From: Proteus hauseri ATCC 700826
Lineage (GTDB): Bacteria > Pseudomonadota > Gammaproteobacteria > Enterobacterales > Enterobacteriaceae
DNA length: 64,000 bases
NCBI RefSeq assembly: GCF_001654965.1
Contig: NZ_LXEV01000022.1
Location: forward strand, 1-64,000
Direction: 5' to 3'
The notes under the pieces are model-generated. The model was not told the DNA's origin and did no database searches. It saw only the letters and a program-made list of their open reading frames with translations. Within the stretch, counting starts at the first letter, position 1. Each line of letters begins with the position of its first letter. Below, piece by piece: positions 10,299 through 20,624 of the stretch. A program made the translations under genes and the position numbers.

Positions 10299-10348
10299 TT
10301 AAACGAATAATTATTTATTTTTTTAATTTAAAATTTCATTATTAATAG

Positions 10349-10384
10349 AGAAGCCCTCGTATTTTATGAGGGCTTCTTTTTTTG
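10349..10384 (+). terminator. rluB terminator
   Basis: A perfect 10-bp stem, AGAAGCCCTC with GAGGGCTTCT, encloses a 9-base loop and is followed by T7. It is a canonical intrinsic terminator, 50 bases after the rluB stop. Confidence 0.93.
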
Positions 10385-10485
10385 ATGACTTTCTTTTTAT
10401 TATAAATAAAACTATTATGTTTATATCAAGACAACAAAAATTATTGTGTTGATATTATAATTATATTTTACGATTACGATAAGGT

Positions 10486-11448
10486 ATGCGCGATAATATG
10501 TATCGTTATTTATATTTAACAACAGTGTTATGTGCAATTTCTCTTACCGTGGGTTGTGATGATCCAATTAATCCAACTGCAATAGCACAATCAGGTGTGT
10601 TTTATATTAGTAATAACAGCACAGTCCCATTGGAATTTAAAATTGATAATACTCATTTTCTGATTAATTATGGTGAAATTAAAAAGATAAAATTAGAAAA
10701 TGGTAAACATATATTAGTGGAAGCTAATGGAAAGAAAAATACTTTTATGGTTTACCCTGGAAATCATGGCGGAATAATTAATCCCGCTAGGGATATTTAC
10801 TATAGCTTTACTTCTGTATTTGCATCAAAAGAAAACAGCCAACGTTTTTATTTAGACAAACGCCCAGTATGGGTTGATGGACGACTGGTTAGTGGTGCAA
10901 TTAATAGTTCAGATGCCTTATTTATTGATAATAATGTTTTCCGTTGTGATGTGCCGTTAAATGAACCTATACCTACTTATTTACCCGATTGGAAGAATAC
11001 CGGAATAGGGAATGTTTTAACTAAGTGTTTTTCACAAGATGAATTCCATGAATTTTTAGCAAAATATCCATATGGTATTCATTTTAATTCAGAACACGAT
11101 CTTTTAAAAGAATCGGAGAGTGATCAATATAGTTGGATAAATAAAGAAAATACTCGAACAGATGACTTTATCCCAAGACTTAATAATATTGATTTTAATA
11201 ACGAAAAATTAATTGAGGAAGCGGGCGCTATTTATGAAATTATTGATCTTTATTTAGCATCAAGAGATGCGAATGAAAGGCTAGGTTTTTATAATGAATA
11301 CCATTTGCATATTATGATAATGGCAATGATTTATAGTCAACAAATCCAAAATGATATATTCGATGATAAAGATGCTTACTTTCAATTTATGCAAGAAACT
11401 GGAAGAATATTTGGTGCTGGCATTTTAAGTGAGCCAGCACTAATATAA
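10486..11448 (+). CDS. Putative lipoprotein of unknown function
   Basis: This 320-residue protein was not recognised. The N-terminus is a short basic region and a hydrophobic stretch ending LTVGC, a plausible but imperfect lipobox, so a lipoprotein is inferred. ATG at 10498 (fifth codon) is an alternative start, and the ribosome binding site does not decide between them. The mature part is rich in Asn, Asp and Ile, with no repeated motif or catalytic signature seen. Flanking genes are housekeeping genes that are adjacent in E. coli, so this looks like an accessory insertion between rluB and btuR. It reads rightward toward btuR, which is on the opposite strand. Confidence 0.7.
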   Translation: MRDNMYRYLYLTTVLCAISLTVGCDDPINPTAIAQSGVFYISNNSTVPLEFKIDNTHFLINYGEIKKIKLENGKHILVEANGKKNTFMVYPGNHGGIINPARDIYYSFTSVFASKENSQRFYLDKRPVWVDGRLVSGAINSSDALFIDNNVFRCDVPLNEPIPTYLPDWKNTGIGNVLTKCFSQDEFHEFLAKYPYGIHFNSEHDLLKESESDQYSWINKENTRTDDFIPRLNNIDFNNEKLIEEAGAIYEIIDLYLASRDANERLGFYNEYHLHIMIMAMIYSQQIQNDIFDDKDAYFQFMQETGRIFGAGILSEPALI

Positions 11449-11491
11449 ATAATTATTCATTTTCTCATAATATAAATAGGGTAGAATAAGG

Positions 11492-12082
11492 TCACCAATC
11501 TATTCCTTTTTGTGCTTTAATACCGCTATCAAATGCATGTTTAACTGGGCGCATTTCTGTCACTGTATCTGCTAATTCAATTAAACTTCTATGGCAACCT
11601 CTACCTGTAATAATAATATTTTGATGTGCGGGGCGAGATGTTATTGCTTTGATAACATCCTCAAGTGGCAAATAATTAAGCGTTATCATGTAAGTGATTT
11701 CATCCAAAATAACTAAATCATATTCTGAAGAATTAAGCAGCTTAAGTGCATATTGCCATGTGTTTAAACAGGCATGTGTATCTGCCGTTTTATCTTGAGT
11801 TTCCCATGTAAATCCTGTTTCCATTACATAAAAAGGGACGCCTGCTTGTTCTAAAAGATTGCGCTCTCCATTTTCCCAAGTTCCTTTAATAAACTGCACA
11901 ACACCAACCTTTTTTTGATGTCCAACTGCACGCGTGGCGGTACCCATTGCAGCTGTTGTTTTTCCTTTGCCATTTCCTGTAAAAATCATAAAGATACCTT
12001 GCTCGCGTTGAGCTTGTTCAATTCTAGTATCTACTTTTTCTTTTAAACGTTGTTGGCGTTGTTGGTGTTGTGCATCGCTCAT
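11492..12082 (-). CDS. btuR: Cob(I)alamin adenosyltransferase (CobA/BtuR type)
   Basis: BtuR attaches the adenosyl group of ATP to the cobalt of reduced corrinoids, making adenosylcobalamin or its precursors. The protein has 196 residues, the same as E. coli BtuR. The P-loop GNGKGKTTAAMG begins near residue 36. VGVVQFIKGTW, the DEITYM acidic block and ITGRGCHRSLIELADTVTEMRPVKHAF complete the family signature. It is 32 bases downstream of yciK and probably co-transcribed with it. No cobalamin synthesis genes are in view, so a salvage role is inferred. Confidence 0.96.
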   Translation of the reverse strand: MSDAQHQQRQQRLKEKVDTRIEQAQREQGIFMIFTGNGKGKTTAAMGTATRAVGHQKKVGVVQFIKGTWENGERNLLEQAGVPFYVMETGFTWETQDKTADTHACLNTWQYALKLLNSSEYDLVILDEITYMITLNYLPLEDVIKAITSRPAHQNIIITGRGCHRSLIELADTVTEMRPVKHAFDSGIKAQKGIDW

Positions 12083-12114
12083 TCGTGTTACCTCAATATG
12101 GGGTATTTTATGGA

Positions 12115-12879
12115 TTATTTTGCTGGTCCTGCTTTTCTACCTGGTTGTGCATCTAAAGATTGTCCACGCACATTGAGACTGTCATCACTCATCAGATAAA
12201 GATATAACGGCATGATGTCTTTAGGCGTTTTTAGTTTTTGTGCATTTTCATCAGGAAATGCACTGGCTCGCATACCAGTACGTGTGCCACCAGGATTAAT
12301 ACAATTAATACGTAGAGTGCTATCTGTATACTCTTCGTTTAATACTTGCATAAAGCCTTCTGTGGCAAATTTAGATACAGAATAAGCCCCCCAGCCATAA
12401 CGGCCTTGGCGCCCGACACTCGAGCTAGTCAAAATTAAGCTAGCATGAGGCGCTTTTAGCATTAATGGAATTAATTCTTTGGTCAGCATAAATGTCGCAT
12501 TAACGTTGACTTGCATCACATCATGCCAAAGCGAACTAGGCTGATTAACGATAGGTTCTACAACGCCTAATAAACCCGCATTTTGTAAGACACCATCGAG
12601 ATGATGAAATTGTTTAGCAATGGTTTTAGCAAACTGTTGATAATCTTGTTCGGTGGCGGTAAGTAAATCGAGAGGGTACAACATCGGTTTTTGCCCACCA
12701 GATACGATAATTTGTTGTTGTACATCTTCAAGTTTAGATAAAGTACGACCTAACAAGATTAATGTCGCACCATAACGCGCATAAGTAAGTGCGGCTTCTT
12801 TACCGATACCATCACCCGCCCCAGTGATAAGAATAATTTTATCTTTCAATACGGCATGAGTAGGTTGATATTGCAACAT
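12115..12879 (-). CDS. yciK: Short-chain dehydrogenase/reductase YciK
   Basis: This is a 254-residue SDR oxidoreductase whose substrate is not established. The Rossmann motif TGAGDGIGKEAA is near residue 20, followed by LQNAGLLG (the NNAG-equivalent motif). The catalytic Ser/Tyr/Lys set is in LTSSSVGRQGRYGWGAYSVSKFA. INCINPGGTRTGMRASAFP follows the active site. It is divergent from sohB and leads into btuR, as in E. coli. An NADP(H) cofactor is possible but not decided by what is visible. Confidence 0.92.
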   Translation of the reverse strand: MLQYQPTHAVLKDKIILITGAGDGIGKEAALTYARYGATLILLGRTLSKLEDVQQQIIVSGGQKPMLYPLDLLTATEQDYQQFAKTIAKQFHHLDGVLQNAGLLGVVEPIVNQPSSLWHDVMQVNVNATFMLTKELIPLMLKAPHASLILTSSSVGRQGRYGWGAYSVSKFATEGFMQVLNEEYTDSTLRINCINPGGTRTGMRASAFPDENAQKLKTPKDIMPLYLYLMSDDSLNVRGQSLDAQPGRKAGPAK

Positions 12880-13076
12880 AGTGAGATCCTGTTTGGTGGA
12901 AAGTAAATAAATTGTAACGTCTTATTCGCTTAACGACCAGTTACCGCTTCTTTTATTCTTAACTCACTGCGCTATTTAACAGAATTTTTCTTTAGCAGGT
13001 GGCGCTAAAGCAGAATTTCGTTAAACTAGGGCGCATATATCTCAATTAGTTTGATTAACCTTAAAAAGAGGTCTTT

Positions 13077-14123
13077 GTGGAGTATATTTTGCAATATGGG
13101 CTATTTTTAGCCGAAATTGTCACAGTGGTTGTGGCTATCATCGCTATTGTATTGTTTTTTGTCATTATTGGTAATAAAAAGCAAAATCGTAAAGGCACTT
13201 TAAAGGTGACGGATATTGGCGAAGCTTACCAAGAAAAACAGCGCATCATGCAACAAGCGAGAATGGATGATGCGGAGTTAAAAGTTTGGTCTAAAGCATT
13301 TAAAAAACAGCAGAAAAAAGAGAATAAACAGAGTAAGAACGACGCCAAAGAAGGTAAAAAAGGTGTTATAAAACCGTGTTTATATGTAGTAGATTTTAAT
13401 GGCAGTATGGATGCCCATGAAGTTGGTGCATTACGTGAAGAGATCAGTGCTATTTTATCTGTTGCTCAAACGGGCGATGAGGTGTTATTGCGCCTTGAAA
13501 GTCCAGGTGGCATGGTACATGGTTATGGTTTAGCTGCTGCTCAATTAACGCGTTTAAAAGATAAAGGCATTAAACTTACTGCTGTTGTTGATAAAGTCGC
13601 TGCAAGTGGCGGTTATATGATGGCATGTGTTGCGGATAACATTGTTGCAGCACCATTTTCAATTATTGGTTCTATTGGTGTAGTAGCACAAATTCCTAAC
13701 ATCCATCGCTTACTAAAGAAAAATGATATTGATGTAGAATTACATACCGCAGGTGAATACAAACGTACACTAACCTTAATGGGTGAAAATACCGATGAAG
13801 GACGTGAGAAGTTTAAACAAGATTTGAATGAAACACATTTATTGTTTAAAGCCTTTGTGCACAAATATCGCCCAGCATTAGATATTGATAGCGTCGCAAC
13901 GGGTGAATATTGGTATGGCTCAGAAGCATTAAACCGAGGTTTAATTGATGAAATTGGTGTGAGTGACGACTGGTTAATTAACCGCATCAATGATTATGAA
14001 GTGTTTTCTGTTCAATATGTAACCAAAAAACGCATGGTTGAGCGCGTTACGGGTGGTGCAATGGAAAGCGTAGATAAACTGATGATGCGTTGGTTACAAC
14101 GTGGCCAAAAACCATTGGTGTAA
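13077..14123 (+). CDS. sohB: Inner-membrane S49 peptidase SohB
   Basis: SohB is a membrane-anchored serine peptidase of the SppA/signal-peptide-peptidase family. The 348-residue protein starts with GTG at 13077 behind AAGAGG. A single N-terminal membrane segment spans roughly residues 9-31, followed by a Lys-rich coiled region to about residue 98. The catalytic Ser177 is in VAASGGYMMA and the general-base Lys229 in GEYKRTL, the Ser-Lys dyad of the family. The catalytic domain is expected in the periplasm. It stands alone, divergent from yciK. Confidence 0.95.
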   Translation: MEYILQYGLFLAEIVTVVVAIIAIVLFFVIIGNKKQNRKGTLKVTDIGEAYQEKQRIMQQARMDDAELKVWSKAFKKQQKKENKQSKNDAKEGKKGVIKPCLYVVDFNGSMDAHEVGALREEISAILSVAQTGDEVLLRLESPGGMVHGYGLAAAQLTRLKDKGIKLTAVVDKVAASGGYMMACVADNIVAAPFSIIGSIGVVAQIPNIHRLLKKNDIDVELHTAGEYKRTLTLMGENTDEGREKFKQDLNETHLLFKAFVHKYRPALDIDSVATGEYWYGSEALNRGLIDEIGVSDDWLINRINDYEVFSVQYVTKKRMVERVTGGAMESVDKLMMRWLQRGQKPLV

Positions 14124-14437
14124 TAATGATATCAAATTTGTCTAAGTCGTGATTTTACGATACTGGGAAGTGTTATCTTCTCCAGTATCGTAAGGTGCTC
14201 TTTACCAAAACAATCACCATAGTGATCCTAGCAACAGCATCAATTCTTCATGAATTTCATCATGTAAATATTAAACTCTCTAGTTTAGTTCCGCCTTTTA
14301 TTATTCAAATAATGAATGCATAAAAACAATTCATTATTTGATGTATATGTATTCCGATATAAAAATAATTAAATGACGTAATTTTACTCACTATTTTAAC
14401 TGTAATGGTCAGGGTAAAGTTAAATTTAAAAAATACC
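14124..14437. other. Intergenic region sohB-yciN with a long hairpin
   Basis: These 314 bases between convergent genes hold a perfect 12-bp inverted repeat, TTACGATACTGG (14155-14166) with CCAGTATCGTAA (14182-14193), and a 15-base loop. No U-run follows in either direction, so a standard intrinsic terminator is not evident. The remainder is AT-rich with nothing recognised. Confidence 0.6.
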
Positions 14438-14686
14438 TTATTCTAAATGGTATTTGTCTGATAATAGATGTGCTAAATGTTTGAACATATTAAATGCAGC
14501 TGTGCTTTTGGCTGTAGGTAAGCCTTGCTCATCTAAAAAAAACTCACCTTTAAATACGAGGACATTACCCTTTTGCTCAACAGAATCAGCACGCATTCCT
14601 TGTAAATAATCTTCATGTTCACGTATGATTTTATTCGCTTTTTCAAGTAGCATCTCTGTTGTGATCGGTGTAGTTTGTTTTGACAT
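14438..14686 (-). CDS. yciN: DUF2498 protein YciN
   Basis: This small cytoplasmic protein of 82 residues is close in length to E. coli YciN (83). The sequence is mainly helical and charged, with the family stretch [19 protein letters not shown] near the N-terminus and [29 protein letters not shown] in the middle. Its function is not established. A good ribosome binding site (AGGAGC) precedes the ATG. It lies between sohB and topA and is divergent from topA, exactly as in E. coli, which supports the name. Confidence 0.9.
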   Translation of the reverse strand: MSKQTTPITTEMLLEKANKIIREHEDYLQGMRADSVEQKGNVLVFKGEFFLDEQGLPTAKSTAAFNMFKHLAHLLSDKYHLE

Positions 14687-14994
14687 AATTTGTGCTCCTT
14701 AGAAAAATAATTTGTTGCGCCTCACTTTTTATCAGGTAGAGTGTGGCTTTTTTAAAACTCAGCTACTCTATATGTAGCAAACAGTGTGTTATCTGTTACC
14801 TGAAAAAAGTGGTGAGGTGTTTAAAATACCTCAAAAAATTTAACGAGTTTTGCGTTTAAACAAAAGCTTTGAATAAAAACAGGTTGATATATTGCAAAAC
14901 TAACGCAATATAAAAAAGAGATTTCTAAAAGTTTTCTGAGTTGATGGCATTGAATGATGCCGTCATGACAAAGTTTAATTAGGTAAAGGTAATT
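14687..14994. other. Intergenic region yciN-topA
   Basis: This is a divergent promoter region of 308 bases. In E. coli topA is driven by several supercoiling- and stress-responsive promoters. AT-rich blocks that could serve are visible, but I could not assign one with confidence. A probable topA ribosome binding site (AGGTAAAGG) lies just before 14995. Confidence 0.45.
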
Positions 14995-17598
14995 ATGGGT
15001 AAAGCTCTTGTTATCGTGGAGTCCCCGGCTAAAGCCAAAACGATCAATAAATATCTAGGCAATGACTACGTGGTTAAGTCCAGCGTAGGTCACATTCGTG
15101 ATTTGCCAAAGAGTGGATCTGGCAGCCAGAAGAGCGAAAACTCATCCGCCACGAAAGGCGTAAAAGTAAAAAAAGTAAAAAAGGATGAGAAATCAGCCTT
15201 AGTTAGCCGCATGGGAGTTGATCCCTATAATGGCTGGGATGCGAATTATCAAATTCTACCCGGCAAAGAAAAAGTGGTTGCTGAGCTTCAATCATTGGCT
15301 GAAAAAGCCGATCACATCTATCTCGCGACGGATCTCGACCGCGAAGGAGAAGCTATCGCGTGGCATTTGCGCGAAGTTATCGGCGGTGATGATGATAGAT
15401 TTAGTCGTGTGGTTTTTAACGAAATCACCAAAAATGCAATTACACAGGCGTTCCAAACGCCGGGTGAATTAAATATAGATCGCGTTAATGCGCAACAAGC
15501 ACGCCGTTTTATGGATCGCGTGGTTGGCTATATGGTTTCTCCTTTGCTTTGGAAAAAAGTGGCGCGTGGTTTATCTGCGGGTCGCGTGCAGTCTGTGGCT
15601 GTTCGCTTATTAGTTGAGCGTGAGCGTGAAATTAAAGCCTTTGTTCCTGAAGAATATTGGCAATTACATGCTTCTTTGCTTACACCCGATGAGCAAAAGT
15701 TGCGTATGGAAGTTACGCATTACAACGATAAGCCTTTTAACCCAGTTTCAGCGACTGATACTCAGGTTGCTGTTGATGCATTGAAAAATGCCGCTTTTGT
15801 TGTAAAAGATCGTGAAGACAAACCAACATCAAGCAAACCAAGTGCACCATTAATTACATCAACACTCCAACAAGCCGCAAGTACGCGTTTAAGCTTTGGT
15901 GTGAAGAAAACCATGATGTTAGCACAACGCCTTTATGAAGCCGGTTATATAACCTATATGCGTACTGACTCGACAAATTTAAGTCAGGATGCAATTCAAA
16001 TGGCGCGTGATTATATTGGTGAAAAATTTGGCAGTAAATATTTGCCTAAAGAGCCAAATGTTTATTCAAGCAAAGAGAATTCACAAGAAGCGCACGAAGC
16101 TATTCGTCCTTCTGATATCAGCGTAACGTCTGAATCGTTAAAAGATATGGATAACGATGCTCAGCGTTTATATCAACTGATTTGGAATCAATTTGTCGCT
16201 TGTCAAATGACACCGGCAAAATATGATTCAACAACGTTAACTGTGCAATCAGGTGATTATAAATTACGTGCTAAAGGACGTACTTTACGTTTTGCTGGTT
16301 GGACTAAAGTTATGCCGGCTATGCGTAGTAAAGATGAAGATAAAACCTTACCTGCTGTTGATGTAGGTGCAACGTTATCATTATCTGAATTAGAGCCAAG
16401 TCAGCACTTTACTAAGCCACCAGCGCGTTTTAGTGAAGCAACGTTAGTTAAAGAATTAGAAAAACGTGGCATTGGTCGTCCTTCAACCTATGCATCGATT
16501 ATCTCTACTATTCAAGATCGTGGTTATGTAAAAGTAGAAAATCGCCGTTTTTATGCAGAAAAAATGGGTGAAATTGTTACAGATCGTTTAGAAGAAAACT
16601 TCAGCGATTTAATGAATTACGATTTTACTGCGCAAATGGAAGATCATCTCGACCATGTTGCAAATAACGAAGAAGATTGGAAAGCGGTATTAGACGCGTT
16701 CTTTAAAGACTTTAGTCAGCAATTAGAAGTTGCAGAGAAAGATCCGGAAGAAGGCGGTATGCGACCAAACCCAATGATTATCACCTCTATTGAGTGCCCA
16801 ACATGTTCTCGCCATATGGGAATTAGAACGGCAACAACAGGTGTATTTTTAGGGTGCTCAGGTTACGCATTACCACCTAAAGAACGTTGTAAGCAAACCA
16901 TTAACCTTATCCCTGAAGATGAATTACTGAATATTCTTGAAGGGGATGATGCAGAAACAAACGCATTACGAGCACGCCGTCGTTGTCCGAAATGTGGTAC
17001 TGCAATGGATAGCTACCTTATCGATACTCACCGTAAATTACATGTTTGTGGTAATAATCCAGCATGTGATGGTTACGAAGTAGAAGAAGGGGAATTCCGC
17101 TTAAAAGGTTATGAAGGCCCTGTTATTGAGTGTGATAAATGTGGTTCTGAAATGCACCTGAAAATGGGGCGTTTTGGTAAGTACATGGGTTGTACCAATG
17201 ATGAGTGTAAAAACACACGTAAAATATTAAAAAGTGGTGAAATTGCACCACCGAAGGAAGATCCGGTACCGCTTCCTGAATTACCGTGTGAAAAATCAGA
17301 TGCCTATTTTGTCTTAAGAGATGGCGCAGCAGGTGTTTTCTTAGCGGCGAATACCTTCCCGAAATCGCGAGAAACACGGGCACCTAAAGTTGAAGAATTG
17401 GTTCGTTTTAAAGATAGATTGGCAGAAAAACTGCGTTATTTAGCAGATGCACCTGTGGCTGATCCTGAGGGTAATCCGACCATTGTGCGTTTTAGTCGTA
17501 AGACAAAGCAGCAATATGTTTCTTCAGAAAAAGATGGCAAAGCAACTGGCTGGTCTGCATTTTATGTAGATGGCAAATGGGTTGAAAAAACCAAATAA
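14995..17598 (+). CDS. topA: DNA topoisomerase I
   Basis: TopA relaxes negatively supercoiled DNA by a type IA single-strand passage mechanism. The protein has 867 residues, close to E. coli (865). The Toprim domain comes first ([20 protein letters not shown], later [16 protein letters not shown] with the metal-binding DxD). The catalytic tyrosine is in [10 protein letters not shown], near residue 320. Three C-terminal four-cysteine zinc ribbons are present: [16 protein letters not shown] and CDKCGSEM with their partner Cys pairs. A strong terminator follows. Confidence 0.98.
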   Translation: MGKALVIVESPAKAKTINKYLGNDYVVKSSVGHIRDLPKSGSGSQKSENSSATKGVKVKKVKKDEKSALVSRMGVDPYNGWDANYQILPGKEKVVAELQSLAEKADHIYLATDLDREGEAIAWHLREVIGGDDDRFSRVVFNEITKNAITQAFQTPGELNIDRVNAQQARRFMDRVVGYMVSPLLWKKVARGLSAGRVQSVAVRLLVEREREIKAFVPEEYWQLHASLLTPDEQKLRMEVTHYNDKPFNPVSATDTQVAVDALKNAAFVVKDREDKPTSSKPSAPLITSTLQQAASTRLSFGVKKTMMLAQRLYEAGYITYMRTDSTNLSQDAIQMARDYIGEKFGSKYLPKEPNVYSSKENSQEAHEAIRPSDISVTSESLKDMDNDAQRLYQLIWNQFVACQMTPAKYDSTTLTVQSGDYKLRAKGRTLRFAGWTKVMPAMRSKDEDKTLPAVDVGATLSLSELEPSQHFTKPPARFSEATLVKELEKRGIGRPSTYASIISTIQDRGYVKVENRRFYAEKMGEIVTDRLEENFSDLMNYDFTAQMEDHLDHVANNEEDWKAVLDAFFKDFSQQLEVAEKDPEEGGMRPNPMIITSIECPTCSRHMGIRTATTGVFLGCSGYALPPKERCKQTINLIPEDELLNILEGDDAETNALRARRRCPKCGTAMDSYLIDTHRKLHVCGNNPACDGYEVEEGEFRLKGYEGPVIECDKCGSEMHLKMGRFGKYMGCTNDECKNTRKILKSGEIAPPKEDPVPLPELPCEKSDAYFVLRDGAAGVFLAANTFPKSRETRAPKVEELVRFKDRLAEKLRYLADAPVADPEGNPTIVRFSRKTKQQYVSSEKDGKATGWSAFYVDGKWVEKTK

Positions 17599-17620
17599 CT
17601 TTGACATATCTCGATAAATG

Positions 17621-17655
17621 AAAAAGCGACTAGCGTGAGTTAGTCGCTTTTTTTG
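17621..17655 (+). terminator. topA terminator
   Basis: The stem AAAAGCGACTA with TAGTCGCTTTT surrounds an 8-base loop and is followed by T-rich sequence. It begins about 23 bases after the topA stop. Confidence 0.93.
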
Positions 17656-17754
17656 CATCTACAGTTATGCTAGTTAAGGTAGATTAAAATAGTATTAACA
17701 GTAAATTTTTGTTTAATCGATAGTTTAAATTACTAATTATAAAATGGAGATACT

Positions 17755-18282
17755 ATGAAACTGACACCTTGGTTATTATCAGGTTTTTTATTTACCTCAA
17801 TAGCAGCAAGTGCAGCCACATTAGATGTTACGTTAAAAGAAGCATTACCTACGGGAGAAGGAAATGATATCGGTGTTGTTACCATCACTGAAACAGATTA
17901 TGGCTTGCTATTTACGCCTAAAATTAATGGGTTAGCACCCGGCATTCATGGTTTTCATGTTCATGCTAACGGCTCATGTGAGCCCGATATGAAAGAGGGT
18001 AAACCTGTTCCTGCGTTAAAAGCGGGTGGCCATTTAGATCCAGAAAATAAAGACACGCATTTAGGTCCTTATAATAAAGATGGACACTTGGGTGATTTAC
18101 CTGGTTTGGTTGTGAGTGATAAAGGTGTGGCTGATTATGCTGTATTAGCGCCAAGACTCACTAAATTGGAACAGATAAAAGATAAAGCACTGATGATCCA
18201 TATGGGGGGTGATAACTATTCTGATCACCCTGAAGTATTAGGCGGCGGCGGTGCTAGAATGGCGTGTGGTGTAATTAAATAG
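17755..18282 (+). CDS. sodC: Periplasmic Cu/Zn superoxide dismutase
   Basis: SodC dismutates superoxide in the periplasm. A signal peptide of about 20 residues (ending ASAAT) precedes the mature enzyme; total length is 175, near the E. coli 173. Copper and zinc ligands are visible in HGFHVHANGSCEP, GGHLDPENKDTHLGP and GHLGDLPG, and the last copper His in ALMIHMGGDNYSDHP. The Cys in NGSCEP and that in ARMACGVI form the conserved disulfide. It is transcribed alone between topA and cysB, with a terminator on each side. Such enzymes help bacteria withstand phagocyte oxidants; that role here is inference. Confidence 0.96.
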   Translation: MKLTPWLLSGFLFTSIAASAATLDVTLKEALPTGEGNDIGVVTITETDYGLLFTPKINGLAPGIHGFHVHANGSCEPDMKEGKPVPALKAGGHLDPENKDTHLGPYNKDGHLGDLPGLVVSDKGVADYAVLAPRLTKLEQIKDKALMIHMGGDNYSDHPEVLGGGGARMACGVIK

Positions 18283-18311
18283 CCTTCTTGACAACAAATT
18301 AACCTAATTTT

Positions 18312-18339
18312 AAAGCTGGCTTTGGTCGGCTTTATTTTT
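18312..18339 (+). terminator. sodC terminator
   Basis: The stem AAAGCTGGC with GTCGGCTTT (two G-U wobble pairs) closes a TTTG loop, and an A/T-rich tail ATTTTTG follows. It is 29 bases after the sodC stop. Confidence 0.75.
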
Positions 18340-18511
18340 GTACATATTCTTATAGCTTATAACTATTTAATATAACCAAGGATAAATAACCTTATCAATT
18401 ACGTTAGACCGAAATGAAATAAGTGATATAGTGGTTATATATTACATCTTTATTATTCTTTTTAGTTATATCAATATAAATGGAATAACAGAATAATACG
18501 TTTTTTGTTAA

Positions 18512-19501
<990 letters not shown>

Positions 19502-19521
19502 TATTGACAAAGTTTAATACT

Positions 19522-19545
19522 GAAGGGCGGGGATTTCCCGCCTTC
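19522..19545. terminator. Probable terminator between cysB and the Evf-like gene
   Basis: GAAGGGCGGGGA pairs with TCCCGCCTTC with one bulge, making a GC-rich hairpin between two convergent genes. The following sequence is not a strong U-run, so efficiency is uncertain. Confidence 0.55.
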
Positions 19546-19573
19546 AAGCGTTGTTAAAAGTTAAAAAATAATT

Positions 19574-20404
19574 TTATTTTAGATAAAAATCCCCACTAAA
19601 AAAGGCATCTGATTTTTCAATACTAAGCTGACGATATTTCTGCAAAAAAGCATAAAAACGTTGGTTAATAAGTGGATCGTCAAGGGCCGCTGCATCAAAC
19701 ACCGACGTAATAGTGGTGTATTCCAAAGATAAGGTGAATTTTCGCCCTGTACAGCTAGCTAATAACATTTTTGCAGATTGTGTTGAAAAACGCAGACTAA
19801 CAATTTTTAGCTTTGGTACAAAAATAAGATGATTATTATGATTTAATATTTCTGTCACACCTGCAATGGTAATGGTTTTATAACTATCAAAAGAGTGTCG
19901 TAATCCAATCTCTATTTGTTGTCCTTGCTTACGTAAAAATTCGATAAATTCATTTAATGAGGGCGACGCCACATTAATTGCGGCTCCCAGTAATATTTGG
20001 ACAAAAGCCTGAGCAACAGAAAAATCGAAGGTTTGTTTATTTAATTTTTTTGTCTCTATTTTATTTCTACCTAAAAGCGGTAAATGGTTTAACGTTTCTA
20101 ACCAGTGTTCAGGATGATAATACGCTTGCTCATCATGTTTTTTTAACGCATGAAGATGATTAGCCATAATTGAAATAAGTGCGATTTGAATATCTTTTAA
20201 TTGTGTCATGCGTGCTAATTCTGTCTGATTAAAAGTTTTTGGTGACGCAATAATAAATTGCACTAAACCTTCGGTATCTTTTAAATTTTGTGTATGTAGT
20301 GAGTTAATTGCAACGGATTGTGGAAAAGGTGGTGTGATGGGATCTGCAAAATAACTTTCAGCCATTATGATTTTTTTCAGTAATTCAGGGGGGTGGTTAT
20401 TCAT
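19574..20404 (-). CDS. Possible Evf-type virulence factor homolog
   Basis: This 276-residue protein has no signal peptide. Its only cysteine is Cys218, in MLLASCTGRKF. Length, overall character and a lone central-to-late cysteine recall Evf, the Erwinia virulence factor (about 277 residues) that is palmitoylated on one buried cysteine and helps bacteria persist in the insect gut. I could not align the two from memory, so the assignment is tentative. A hydrophobic stretch at about residues 128-147 (VAQAFVQILLGAAINVA) could be part of a buried helix. The gene has a good ribosome binding site and stands alone, divergent from acnA and convergent with cysB. The alternative is an unrelated hypothetical protein. 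Confidence 0.45.
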   Translation of the reverse strand: MNNHPPELLKKIIMAESYFADPITPPFPQSVAINSLHTQNLKDTEGLVQFIIASPKTFNQTELARMTQLKDIQIALISIMANHLHALKKHDEQAYYHPEHWLETLNHLPLLGRNKIETKKLNKQTFDFSVAQAFVQILLGAAINVASPSLNEFIEFLRKQGQQIEIGLRHSFDSYKTITIAGVTEILNHNNHLIFVPKLKIVSLRFSTQSAKMLLASCTGRKFTLSLEYTTITSVFDAAALDDPLINQRFYAFLQKYRQLSIEKSDAFFSGDFYLK

Positions 20405-20624
20405 ATTTTATTATCCTTTTCTTGGCTATAACCTAGCCATTTAATCCTAATCAGCTTTAAAAAAAGAGATTAAGTTTTATTAGCGACATAATGGCGATAA
20501 CATCACCTTAACAAATTGTGTGATCTTTAAGCGAAATACCCCTTTATATGGTATGTTTAATAGATAACCTTACCTATTTTGATGGTTTAGATTGCTGTCA
20601 GTATAAAAATAAGAAGGAGGAGCT

